A stretch of 7,831 bases of DNA from Clostridia bacterium (GCA_900757025.1 CAAEMG010000127.1:1-7831); one strand, 5' to 3'. Counted from the first letter of the stretch, positions 1 through 6,163 are shown. The notes: generated from the letters alone by a model not told the origin. Numbers and translations are program-made.

Positions 1-31
1 AATTAATTGATACACGGTTTGCTTAAATTAG

Positions 32-78
32 AAATAGAGCTCTTTTTGACTGAAAAGCAAAAGGGGCTTTATTTTTAT
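32..78 (+). terminator. Intrinsic terminator of an upstream operon
   Basis: The arm at 38-47 (AGCTCTTTTT) pairs with 59-68 (AAAAGGGGCT) over ten positions, counting G-U pairs. The helix extends outward through AAATAG (32-37) pairing with TTTATTT-type sequence at 69-74. The loop is about 11 nt and a T-rich tract follows (68-78). This is the normal form of a rho-independent terminator. No coding sequence can be assigned to bases 1-31, so the gene it serves lies to the left of the window. It isolates purA from upstream transcription on this strand. Confidence 0.75.
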
Positions 79-164
79 ATAAAATTAACAAAAAATTTAT
101 GTAAAAAAATAATTTTTGCATTAAGAGATAATACAGGCTTATGTTAAATATAAAAAGTATTTAT

Positions 165-193
165 TTTACTTATAACGGTAAATAGTATATAAT
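165..193 (+). promoter_or_regulatory. Sigma-A-type promoter of purA
   Basis: A perfect -10 box TATAAT (188-193) stands 17 bp downstream of TTTACT (165-170), which matches four of six bases of the -35 consensus TTGACA. Transcription would start near 200, giving a leader of about 50 nt before the purA ATG at 250. The upstream terminator at 32-78 supports independent transcription of purA. A short inverted repeat, TTTAC (165-169) and GTAAA (178-182), overlaps the -35 region; it could be an operator half-site pair, but this is only a possibility. The AT-rich DNA at 79-164 shows no gene. Confidence 0.65.
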
Positions 194-197
194 GTGT

Positions 198-220
198 AAG
201 TAATTCGGTTGATATTACTT
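198..220 (+). promoter_or_regulatory. Inverted repeat / 5'-terminal hairpin in the purA leader
   Basis: AAGTAAT (198-204) is the exact reverse complement of ATTACTT (214-220). Two inner pairs, T205-A212 and C206-G211, can extend the stem around a GGTT loop if T213 bulges out. It starts at the predicted transcription start, so it could act as a DNA operator, as a 5'-end hairpin that stabilises the mRNA, or as a weak terminator, since a short T run (219-223) follows. It is AT-rich and thermodynamically weak. The sequence shows the repeat; the role is inference. Confidence 0.4.
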
Positions 221-249
221 TTTAAATATTTAACGGGAGTGATACTTTT

Positions 250-1524
250 ATGGTAAAGGCTATTGTTGGTGCTTGCTGGGGAGACGAAGGCAAGGGTAAA
301 ATTACAGATATGCTTGCAGAAAATGCAGACATTGTTATTCGTTTTCAGGGCGGAAGCAACGCAGGACACACTATTATAAACGATTATGGAAAATTTGCAC
401 TTCATCAGATGCCGTCTGGTGTTTTCAACAAAAACACTGTAAATATTATCGGTACAGGTGTTGCGTTTAATGTTCCTTATTTCATAAAAGAACTTGAATA
501 TATTAAATCAAGCGGAATTAAAGACCCTAAAATTCTTATTTCAGACAGAGTTGAGCTTATGATGCCTTATCATATTATGTTTGATACTCTTGAGGAAGCT
601 CGTTTAAGCGACAAATCCTTCGGTTCAACAAAATCGGGCATTGCTCCTTTCTATTCTGATAAATATGCAAAAACAGGTATTCAGATTTGCGATCTTTTCC
701 ATGAAGATGTTCTTATGGAAAGAATTAAGGCTGCCTGCGAAATAAAGAATGTTCTTCTTGAACATTTATACCATAAACCTCTTCTTGACCCACAGGCTGT
801 TTTTGATGAGGTTATAAAATATAAAGAAGTTATTGCACCTTATGTTGTAAATACAGTTGAATATCTTCATCAGGCAATTAAAGAAGGTAAGGAAATACTT
901 CTTGAAGGTCAGCTTGGTGCTCTTAAAGACCCTGACCACGGTATTTTCCCTATGACAACATCTTCTTCAACTCTTGCAGGCTTTGCAACAGTTGGCGCAG
1001 GTATTCCTCCTTATGAAATTAAGAAGGTTTACACAGTTGTTAAAGCATATTCTTCAGCAGTTGGCGCAGGTGCATTTGTAAGCGAAATATTCGGTGACGA
1101 GGCACAGGAGCTTAGAGTTAGAGGCGGCGACGGCGGCGAATTTGGCGCAACAACAGGCAGACCGAGAAGAATGGGCTGGTTCGACTGTGTTGCAACTCGT
1201 TACGGCTGTATGCTTCAGGGCACAACAGATGTTGCTTTTACAGTAATTGACGCATTAAGCTACCTTGACGAAATTCCCGTATGCGTTGCATATGAAATAG
1301 ACGGAAAAGAAACAAAAGAATTCCCTGTTACACCTGTTCTTGAAAAGGCTAAACCTGTTCTCAAGGTTCTTCCTGGTTGGAAGTGTGACATAAGAGGAAT
1401 TACTAAGTATGAAGACCTTCCTGAAAACGCAAGAAACTATATCGAGTTTATCGAAAAAGAAATAGGTTTCCCTATTACTATAGTTTCAAACGGTCCTAAG
1501 AGAAGCGAAATTATCTACAGATAA
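250..1524 (+). CDS. purA: Adenylosuccinate synthetase PurA, divergent class
   Basis: This cytosolic enzyme joins IMP and L-aspartate using GTP to make adenylosuccinate, the first committed step from IMP to AMP. The protein has 424 residues, the usual family length. Seen are the P-loop-like WGDEGKGK (10-17) with catalytic Asp12, GGSNAGHT (34-41) with catalytic His40, DPDHG (227-231), the loop TTGRPRR (301-307) and the guanine-binding SNGPKR near the C-terminus. The ATG at 250 follows GGGAGTG (235-241) and puts the glycine-rich N-terminus in register. It has its own promoter and lies between two terminators. Several usual active-site residues differ: the GTTGRGIGP-type segment reads GSTKSGIAP (125-133), and the EGAQG segment reads EGQLG (219-223). 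Both classic family signatures are therefore imperfect. With the Asp and His retained and the GTP site intact, PurA activity is still the best call. Confidence 0.95.
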   Translation: MVKAIVGACWGDEGKGKITDMLAENADIVIRFQGGSNAGHTIINDYGKFALHQMPSGVFNKNTVNIIGTGVAFNVPYFIKELEYIKSSGIKDPKILISDRVELMMPYHIMFDTLEEARLSDKSFGSTKSGIAPFYSDKYAKTGIQICDLFHEDVLMERIKAACEIKNVLLEHLYHKPLLDPQAVFDEVIKYKEVIAPYVVNTVEYLHQAIKEGKEILLEGQLGALKDPDHGIFPMTTSSSTLAGFATVGAGIPPYEIKKVYTVVKAYSSAVGAGAFVSEIFGDEAQELRVRGGDGGEFGATTGRPRRMGWFDCVATRYGCMLQGTTDVAFTVIDALSYLDEIPVCVAYEIDGKETKEFPVTPVLEKAKPVLKVLPGWKCDIRGITKYEDLPENARNYIEFIEKEIGFPITIVSNGPKRSEIIYR

Positions 1525-1532
1525 AATTTTTC

Positions 1533-1561
1533 TTGCAAAATGAGGTATAAAATGTTATAAT
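1533..1561 (+). promoter_or_regulatory. Near-consensus promoter of the rimP-nusA-infB operon
   Basis: TTGCAA (1533-1538, four of six to TTGACA) is followed after exactly 17 bp by a perfect TATAAT (1556-1561). TG at 1553-1554 gives an extended -10 element. Transcription should start near 1568-1571, only about 20 nt before the terminator stem at 1591. It begins 9 bp after the purA stop codon and is the best promoter visible ahead of rimP, so the operon's transcripts would have to read through the terminator. Confidence 0.7.
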
Positions 1562-1590
1562 ACCCATTAAGAGAGCAATAGTTGGTGATT

Positions 1591-1620
1591 AAAGAGTGAG
1601 TTGAAAAACTCACTCTTTTT
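1591..1620 (+). terminator. Intrinsic terminator in the purA-rimP gap, possible nusA-operon attenuator
   Basis: A perfect 12 bp stem, AAAGAGTGAGTT (1591-1602) with AACTCACTCTTT (1607-1618), closes on a GAAA tetraloop of the GNRA type. The T run is only TTTTT (1616-1620) and is then interrupted by CGTACGG, so the distal U-tract is poor. It can end purA transcripts, whose stop codon lies 66 bp upstream. Because the rimP promoter lies before it, it also sits in the 5' leader of the nusA operon. No upstream segment complementary to its left arm was found, so no antiterminator is apparent. Confidence 0.85.
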
Positions 1621-1648
1621 CGTACGGCAGGCTGTTTTATTATTAAAC

Positions 1649-1653
1649 GGAGG
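1649..1653 (+). promoter_or_regulatory. Ribosome binding site fixing the rimP TTG start
   Basis: GGAGG ends 8 nt before TTG at 1662. No in-frame ATG lies at this spacing, so a TTG start is supported. Confidence 0.8.
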
Positions 1654-1661
1654 TTGAAAAA

Positions 1662-2129
1662 TTGGCAAAGGTAAATAATACTGAAAGTAAGGTTGAAGTT
1701 CTTGTATCGGGCATGATTGAGAAAATGGGCTATGAGCTTGTTGATGTTGAATTTGTTAAGGAGGGACAGAACTGGTATCTCAGATTCTATCTTGACAAGG
1801 AAGGCGGAATAAACATCGATGACTGTGAAAAGGCAAGCAAAGCTATAGAAAAGCTTCTTGACGAAAAAGACCCTATTGAGCAGGCATACATACTTGAGGT
1901 AAGCTCTCCGGGTCTTGACAGACAGCTTAAAAAAGATAAAGATTTTGTTAAATATGCCGGCTCTCTTGTAGATGTTAAGCTTTATAAAGCCGTTGACGGC
2001 AGCAAGGAATTTCAGGGTACGCTTAAGGGCCTTGAAGGCAATATAATTACAATAGAAGACGAAAACGGAAATGAACTGTCTTTTGACAGAAAAGATACAG
2101 CGGTTATTAAGCTGGCAGTTATTTTTTAA
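1662..2129 (+). CDS. rimP: Ribosome maturation factor RimP
   Basis: RimP is a cytosolic assembly factor that binds the free 30S subunit and helps it mature. The product is 155 residues, typical for the family. Family hallmarks are GYELVDVEF (23-31), WYLRFYLD (38-45), the INIDDC segment (50-55) leading into the helix with KASKAIEKLLDE, and LEVSSPGLDR (78-87), which is the most diagnostic stretch. The C-terminal SH3-like part (about 93-155) contains FQGTLKG and ends in VIKLAVIF. The start is TTG at 1662, set by GGAGG 8 nt upstream. The gene opens the operon and nusA follows 18 nt after its stop, the standard rimP-nusA pairing in bacteria. Confidence 0.96.
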   Translation: MAKVNNTESKVEVLVSGMIEKMGYELVDVEFVKEGQNWYLRFYLDKEGGINIDDCEKASKAIEKLLDEKDPIEQAYILEVSSPGLDRQLKKDKDFVKYAGSLVDVKLYKAVDGSKEFQGTLKGLEGNIITIEDENGNELSFDRKDTAVIKLAVIF

Positions 2130-2147
2130 GAAAAGGGGTGTGTGAAA

Positions 2148-3287
2148 ATGGATAAAGCCGAATTTATGGAGGCATTAAACATTATTGAAAAAGAAAAAGG
2201 TATTGACAGGGAAATAATATTTGAAGCAATAGAAACTTCTCTTGTTACAGCTTGCAAGAAAAACTTTGGTACATCACAGAATATTAAGGTAGATATGAAC
2301 AGAGAAACAGGCGAGGTTACTGTTTACGCTCAGAAGGAAATAGTTGAAGAGGTTGAAGACCCGGCTCTTCAGATGTCACTTGTTGAGGCACAGGCTGTAA
2401 ACCCACATTACAAAATAGGCGATGTATTTAACGAAATCATAACACCTAAGGATTTCGGAAGAATTTCAGCACAGACAGCAAAACAGGTTGTTGTTCAGAA
2501 ATTCAGAGAAGCAGAAAGAGAAATTCTTTATAATCAGTACATTACAAAAGAAAAAGATATTGTAACAGGCATCGTTCAGAGAAAAGAAAAGAAAAATGTA
2601 ATAGTTCAGCTTGGAAAAATAGATGCAATTCTTGCACCAAGCGAGCAGATACCCGGAGAAGAATATAATTTCCAGGATAGAGTTAAGGTTTATGTTCTCG
2701 AAGTTAAACAGACAACTAAAGGCCCTCAGATTTATGTTTCAAGAACTCATCCTGAACTTGTTAAAAGACTTTTCGAACAGGAAGTTCCAGAAGTGCATGA
2801 TGGTCTTGTTGAAATAAAAAGCATTGCCCGTGAAGCTGGTTCAAGAACAAAAATTGCCGTATATTCAAAAGACCCTAATGTAGATGCTGTAGGTGCCTGC
2901 GTAGGTCAGAATGGTTACAGAGTAAATGTTATCGTAAATGAACTTCACGGCGAAAAGATTGATATTATCAACTGGAATGAAGACCCTAAGGAATTTATAG
3001 CAGCTGCCCTCAGCCCATCAAAGGTTGTTGCCGTTGCAATAAATGCCGAAGAACAGAGTGCAAAAATTGTTGTTCCCGACCATCAGCTTTCACTTGCTAT
3101 AGGTAAGGAAGGTCAGAACGCAAGACTTTCGGCAAAACTTACAGGCTGGAGAATAGACATTAAGAGTGAAAGCCAGGCAGAAGAAACAGGCTTCTTTAAC
3201 GAAGAAGAAACAGAAATAATGGATACACCTGAAACAGCACAAGAGCCGACAGTTGAAACTGCGGAAGAAGCACAGACAGAAGAATAA
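2148..3287 (+). CDS. nusA: Transcription termination/antitermination factor NusA
   Basis: NusA binds RNA polymerase and nascent RNA, promoting pausing and hairpin-dependent termination. The 379-residue protein has an N-terminal RNA polymerase-binding domain (about 1-125), an S1 domain (about 134-200, starting KEKDIVTGIV) and two KH domains, with GQNG at 253-256 and GKEGQNARL from 319. A short, highly acidic tail (about 343-379) ends the protein. It lacks the two acidic repeats of the E. coli protein, as is normal in Firmicutes. I chose ATG at 2148 because AGGGGTG (2134-2140) lies 7 nt upstream; the in-frame GTG at 2142 would almost touch that site. The protein may repress its own operon through the terminator at 1591-1620. 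Confidence 0.97.
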   Translation: MDKAEFMEALNIIEKEKGIDREIIFEAIETSLVTACKKNFGTSQNIKVDMNRETGEVTVYAQKEIVEEVEDPALQMSLVEAQAVNPHYKIGDVFNEIITPKDFGRISAQTAKQVVVQKFREAEREILYNQYITKEKDIVTGIVQRKEKKNVIVQLGKIDAILAPSEQIPGEEYNFQDRVKVYVLEVKQTTKGPQIYVSRTHPELVKRLFEQEVPEVHDGLVEIKSIAREAGSRTKIAVYSKDPNVDAVGACVGQNGYRVNVIVNELHGEKIDIINWNEDPKEFIAAALSPSKVVAVAINAEEQSAKIVVPDHQLSLAIGKEGQNARLSAKLTGWRIDIKSESQAEETGFFNEEETEIMDTPETAQEPTVETAEEAQTEE

Positions 3288-3292
3288 TCCGT

Positions 3293-3299
3293 AAGGAGG
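3293..3299 (+). promoter_or_regulatory. Strong ribosome binding site of rnpM
   Basis: AAGGAGG is an exact match to the anti-Shine-Dalgarno complement and lies 7 nt before the ATG at 3307, in the 19 nt gap after nusA. Confidence 0.85.
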
Positions 3300-3306
3300 A
3301 AGAAAA

Positions 3307-3582
3307 ATGAAACAGAAAAAAATTCCCCTTAGAAAATGCACAGGCTGTCAGGAAATGAAAAACAAAAAAGAGCTTGTAAGAATAGTAAGAAGTGAAGAAG
3401 GCGAATTTTCACTTGATTTTACAGGCAAAAAGCCGGGAAGAGGAGCTTATATCTGCCCTAATGAAGAGTGCCTTGAAAAAGCACAGAAAAATAAGGGACT
3501 TGAACGCAGCTTTAAGTCTGCCGTGCCTAAAGAGGTTTACGAAAGCCTCAGAGAGGAACTGGTGAAGGGCAGTGCAGAATAA
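3307..3582 (+). CDS. rnpM: YlxR-family RNase P modulator RnpM
   Basis: This is a small basic RNA-binding protein of the YlxR family. In Bacillus subtilis the family member has been reported to bind the RNase P RNA and modulate the enzyme, hence RnpM; older work linked it to gene regulation. The product is 91 residues. Seen are KIPLRKCTGC (5-14), the segment ELVRIVRSEEG (22-32), and the diagnostic GRGAYIC (44-50). Cys11, Cys14, Cys50 and Cys55 are spaced so that they might bind a metal, but this is inference and not all are conserved in the family. It sits between nusA and ylxQ, its standard place. The stop codon lies inside the start region of ylxQ, suggesting translational coupling. Confidence 0.92.
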   Translation: MKQKKIPLRKCTGCQEMKNKKELVRIVRSEEGEFSLDFTGKKPGRGAYICPNEECLEKAQKNKGLERSFKSAVPKEVYESLREELVKGSAE

Positions 3583-3883
3583 ATTTTATTCTTTTCTTGG
3601 TCTTTCCATGAAGGCAGGAAAAATAGTTTCCGGCGAAGTTGGCTGCGAAAGTACAGTTAAAGGCAAAAAAGCAAAACTTATTATAGTTGCATCCGACGCA
3701 TCGGAAAACACAAAAACAAAATTTACAAATTCGGCTGCATTTTACGGAGTCGATATTATAGAATACGGAACAAAAGCAGAACTTGGATATGCAGTTGGAA
3801 AGGCAGAACGCTCTGTTATTGCTGTAACAGACGAAGGTTTTTCGGCAAAACTTATTCAAATGTATAAAAACGGACATAATTAA
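3572..3883 (+). CDS. ylxQ: L7Ae-type RNA-binding protein YlxQ
   Basis: This 103-residue protein belongs to the L7Ae/L30e/S12e/Gadd45 family, whose members bind kink-turn RNA. The Bacillus homologue is YlxQ (RplGA); its cellular target is not well defined. Seen are the N-terminal FLGLSMKAGKIVSGE (8-22), the core AKLIIVASDASENTK, and the C-terminal VGKAERSVIAVTDEGFSAKL, all family-like. The start is GTG at 3572, 11 nt inside rnpM in another frame. An in-frame TGA at 3563-3565 rules out any earlier start, and the next in-frame ATG would delete the conserved N-terminus. The nearest purine-rich match, AAGGG at 3565-3569, is too close for a good ribosome binding site, so translation probably depends on ribosomes finishing rnpM. 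Confidence 0.92.
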   Translation: MQNKFYSFLGLSMKAGKIVSGEVGCESTVKGKKAKLIIVASDASENTKTKFTNSAAFYGVDIIEYGTKAELGYAVGKAERSVIAVTDEGFSAKLIQMYKNGHN

Positions 3884-3886
3884 TTT

Positions 3887-3894
3887 GGGAGGTG
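3887..3894 (+). promoter_or_regulatory. Ribosome binding site fixing the infB TTG start
   Basis: GGGAGGTG is an extended match to the 16S 3' end. Its GGAGG core ends 8 nt before TTG at 3901. The in-frame GTG at 3892-3894 lies inside this site and so cannot be the start. Confidence 0.8.
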
Positions 3895-3900
3895 GAGCCT

Positions 3901-6156
3901 TTGTCAAAAATCAGAATACATGAATTGTCAAAGGAATTGGGCGTAAGCTCTAAAACTATTATAGAAAAATTAAAGGAAATCGGCATTAATGCGTCAAGCC
4001 ACATGAGCGCAGTTGATGATGAGGCGGCTAACTTTATAAAAAACTCATATGCCGCAAAAACAGAAGAACCTGTAAAAGAAGAGCCTAAAAAAGCAGAACC
4101 GAAACAGGCAGAAAAAAAGGCTGAACCTAAACAGGAAAAGAAGACAGAGCCAAAGCACGAGGAAAAGAAGGCAGAGCCAAAACAGGAAGAAAAGAAAAAT
4201 AACGAAGGCAAATCTTCCGACAAAAAATTTAACGATAAAAAAGTTTTTGACAAAAACAGAAATTCCAACGGAAAGAACGGAAAAAAAGATTTCGGCGGAA
4301 ACGGCAAAAACAACAAAAATAATAAAAACAACAAAAACTTCAACAAAAACCAGCAGCCTAAGGAAGAGCCTGTAAAGGTTGAAAAAGCTCCGGAAGAAGA
4401 TGAGCTTAAAATAAAGAAAATACCTGCCGAGGTAACACTTTCAGAGCTTGCGGAGGTTCTTGGCAAAAAATCATCAGACCTTGTTAAGGCGCTTTTCCTT
4501 GAAGGAAAAATGGTAACACCTAATACAACTTTTGATTTTGACGGAGCATCTGAAATAGCTGAAAAATATAATGTTATTCTTGAACTTGAAGAAGAAAAAG
4601 ATATATTTGAAGAAGTTTTTGCGGAAGATGAAGACGACGAAAAAGACCTTAAAGAAAGACCTCCTGTTGTTGTAGTTATGGGCCACGTTGACCACGGTAA
4701 AACTTCACTTCTTGATGCAATAAGACATTCAAGCGTAACAAAAGGCGAGGCAGGCGGAATTACACAGCATATCGGTGCATACACAGTTCAAATTCAGGGC
4801 AAACCTATAACATTCCTTGATACACCGGGCCATGAGGCTTTCACGGCAATGCGTATGAGAGGCGCACAGGTTACGGATATAGCCGTACTTGTTGTTGCCG
4901 CAGATGACGGCGTTATGCCACAGACTGTAGAGGCTATTAACCATGCAAAGGCAGCAGGCGTAGAAATTATAGTTGCCATAAACAAAATGGATAAACCTTC
5001 CGCAAATCCGGACAGAGTTAAACAGGAGCTTGTTGAATATGGTATTCTTACAGAAGACTGGGGCGGCGATGTAATATGTGTTCCTGTTTCGGCAGTAAAG
5101 AAGGAAGGTATCGACACACTTCTTGAAATGATAACTCTTACAGCCGAAATGAAAGAGCTTAAAGCAAACCCTAACAAAAAGGCAAGAGGTACAATTATCG
5201 AAGCCAAACTTGATAAGGGCAGAGGCTCTGTTGCAACAGTTCTTGTACAGGACGGTACACTTAACGTAGGCGACCCTATAGTTGCAGGCTGTGCATACGG
5301 AAAAATAAGAGCCATGATGGACGATAAGGGAAGAAGAGTTAAAAAAGCCGGCCCTTCAACTCCTGTTGAAATTCTCGGCCTTTCGGAAGTTCCGACAGCA
5401 GGTGACAGCTTCTATGTAGCTGATAACGAAAAACAGGCAAGACAGGTTGCGGAAAGTGTTATAGCAAAGAGCAGAACTGAAATGCTTAAAAACACACCTC
5501 AGAAAGTTTCTCTTGATGACCTCTTTACACAGATTCAAAGTGGCAACATGAAGGAACTTGGCGTTGTTGTTAAGGCAGACGTTCAGGGCAGCGTTGAGGC
5601 TCTTCGTCAGTCACTTGAAAAACTTTCAAACGATGAAGTAAGAGTAAGAATTATACACAGCGGCGTAGGCGCAATAACAGAATCAGACGTTATGCTTGCA
5701 AGTGCATCAAACGCTATTATTATAGGTTTCAATGTTCGTCCGGAACCTGCCGCAAAGGTATTTGCGGATTCAGAAAAAGTAGATATACGTCTTTACAGAG
5801 TTATCTATAATGCAATAGAAGATATTTCGGCAGCCATGAAGGGTATGCTTGACCCTGTTTACGAAGAAAAGATTATCGGTCATGCCGAAATACGTCAGCT
5901 TTTCAAAGCATCAGGCGTTGGCACTATTGCCGGAAGCTATATTCTTGACGGTAAGTTCCAGAGAGGCTGCCAGGCAAGAATTGTAAGAGATGGCATTGTA
6001 GTTTATGATGGCGAGCTTGAAAGCCTTAGAAGAGGCAAAGATGACGTTAAGGAAGTAAACACAGGTTATGAATGTGGTATTGTGTTTAAGAAATTTAACG
6101 ACATAAAGGAAGGCGACACAATAGAAGCCTACATTATGCAGGAAATACCGAGGTAA
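3901..6156 (+). CDS. infB: Translation initiation factor IF2
   Basis: IF2 is the GTPase that places formylmethionyl-tRNA on the 30S subunit and promotes subunit joining. The protein has 751 residues. In order: a first IF2_N domain (1-52, starting SKIRIHELSKELGVS), a charged Lys/Glu/Pro then Asn/Lys/Gly-rich linker (about 55-165), a second IF2_N domain (about 174-232), the G domain and the C-terminal domains. G motifs are GHVDHGKT (261-268), GGIT (285-288), DTPGHE (307-312), NKMD (361-364) and SA (397-398). The fMet-tRNA-binding C2 domain has YECG (723-726). The TTG start is chosen from the ribosome binding site at 3887. The linker holds four near-identical 8-9-residue units. No internal initiation site could be supported. 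The gap to ylxQ is 17 nt. Confidence 0.98.
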   Translation: MSKIRIHELSKELGVSSKTIIEKLKEIGINASSHMSAVDDEAANFIKNSYAAKTEEPVKEEPKKAEPKQAEKKAEPKQEKKTEPKHEEKKAEPKQEEKKNNEGKSSDKKFNDKKVFDKNRNSNGKNGKKDFGGNGKNNKNNKNNKNFNKNQQPKEEPVKVEKAPEEDELKIKKIPAEVTLSELAEVLGKKSSDLVKALFLEGKMVTPNTTFDFDGASEIAEKYNVILELEEEKDIFEEVFAEDEDDEKDLKERPPVVVVMGHVDHGKTSLLDAIRHSSVTKGEAGGITQHIGAYTVQIQGKPITFLDTPGHEAFTAMRMRGAQVTDIAVLVVAADDGVMPQTVEAINHAKAAGVEIIVAINKMDKPSANPDRVKQELVEYGILTEDWGGDVICVPVSAVKKEGIDTLLEMITLTAEMKELKANPNKKARGTIIEAKLDKGRGSVATVLVQDGTLNVGDPIVAGCAYGKIRAMMDDKGRRVKKAGPSTPVEILGLSEVPTAGDSFYVADNEKQARQVAESVIAKSRTEMLKNTPQKVSLDDLFTQIQSGNMKELGVVVKADVQGSVEALRQSLEKLSNDEVRVRIIHSGVGAITESDVMLASASNAIIIGFNVRPEPAAKVFADSEKVDIRLYRVIYNAIEDISAAMKGMLDPVYEEKIIGHAEIRQLFKASGVGTIAGSYILDGKFQRGCQARIVRDGIVVYDGELESLRRGKDDVKEVNTGYECGIVFKKFNDIKEGDTIEAYIMQEIPR
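4093..4197 (+). repeat. Four tandem AEPKQ-EKK units in the IF2 linker
   Basis: Residues 65-99 of IF2 consist of four tandem units of 8-9 residues: AEPKQAEKK, AEPKQEKK, TEPKHEEKK and AEPKQEEKK. At DNA level they are imperfect, roughly 24-27 bp copies. A second low-complexity stretch follows at about 4252-4350, rich in Asn and Lys, with KNN repeated three times. Such linkers between the two IF2_N domains vary in length between species and are probably disordered. Confidence 0.85.
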
Positions 6157-6163
6157 TTAAAAT

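Noticed and set aside
194..249. PurR PurBox or purine riboswitch in the purA leader
   Set aside because: No paired CGAA/TTCG-type PurBox is present, and a leader of about 50 nt is too short for a purine riboswitch with its conserved loops and expression platform.
166..405. Minus-strand frame of 79 codons across the purA promoter and 5' end
   Set aside because: It overlaps a clear promoter, ribosome binding site and the conserved PurA N-terminus; no family resemblance.
250..1524. PurZ (phage 2-aminoadenylosuccinate synthetase) instead of PurA
   Set aside because: PurZ proteins lose the catalytic Asp of the WGDEGKG region; here Asp12 is kept, and the neighbours are cellular housekeeping genes rather than phage Z-genome genes.
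1582..1599. Five-codon leader peptide TTG-GTG-ATT-AAA-GAG-TGA running into the terminator left arm
   Set aside because: It is very short, starts with TTG, has only a weak AGAGAG upstream and no codon bias suggesting amino-acid attenuation; probably chance.
1632..1650. Hairpin CTGTTT / AAACGG partly covering the rimP ribosome binding site
   Set aside because: Only six weak pairs including one G-U, with a 7 nt AT loop; too unstable to claim translational control without comparative support.
2142..2147. GTG at 2142 as the nusA start
   Set aside because: It would leave only about 1 nt between AGGGGTG and the start; ATG at 2148 has normal spacing and matches the usual NusA N-terminus.
2623..2817. 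Plus-strand 64-codon frame inside nusA
   Set aside because: It is an out-of-frame shadow across the conserved S1 region, without a ribosome binding site or family match.
3852..4784. Long minus-strand reading frame of 310 codons opposite the infB 5' half
   Set aside because: Its product is Ser/Phe/Leu low complexity, exactly what the complement of a Lys/Glu/Asn-rich linker gives; it has no recognisable domain and lies against a certain IF2.
4794..5315. Minus-strand reading frame of 173 codons opposite the IF2 G domain
   Set aside because: It is antisense to conserved G motifs, has no recognisable family or ribosome binding site, and is explained as a shadow of infB.
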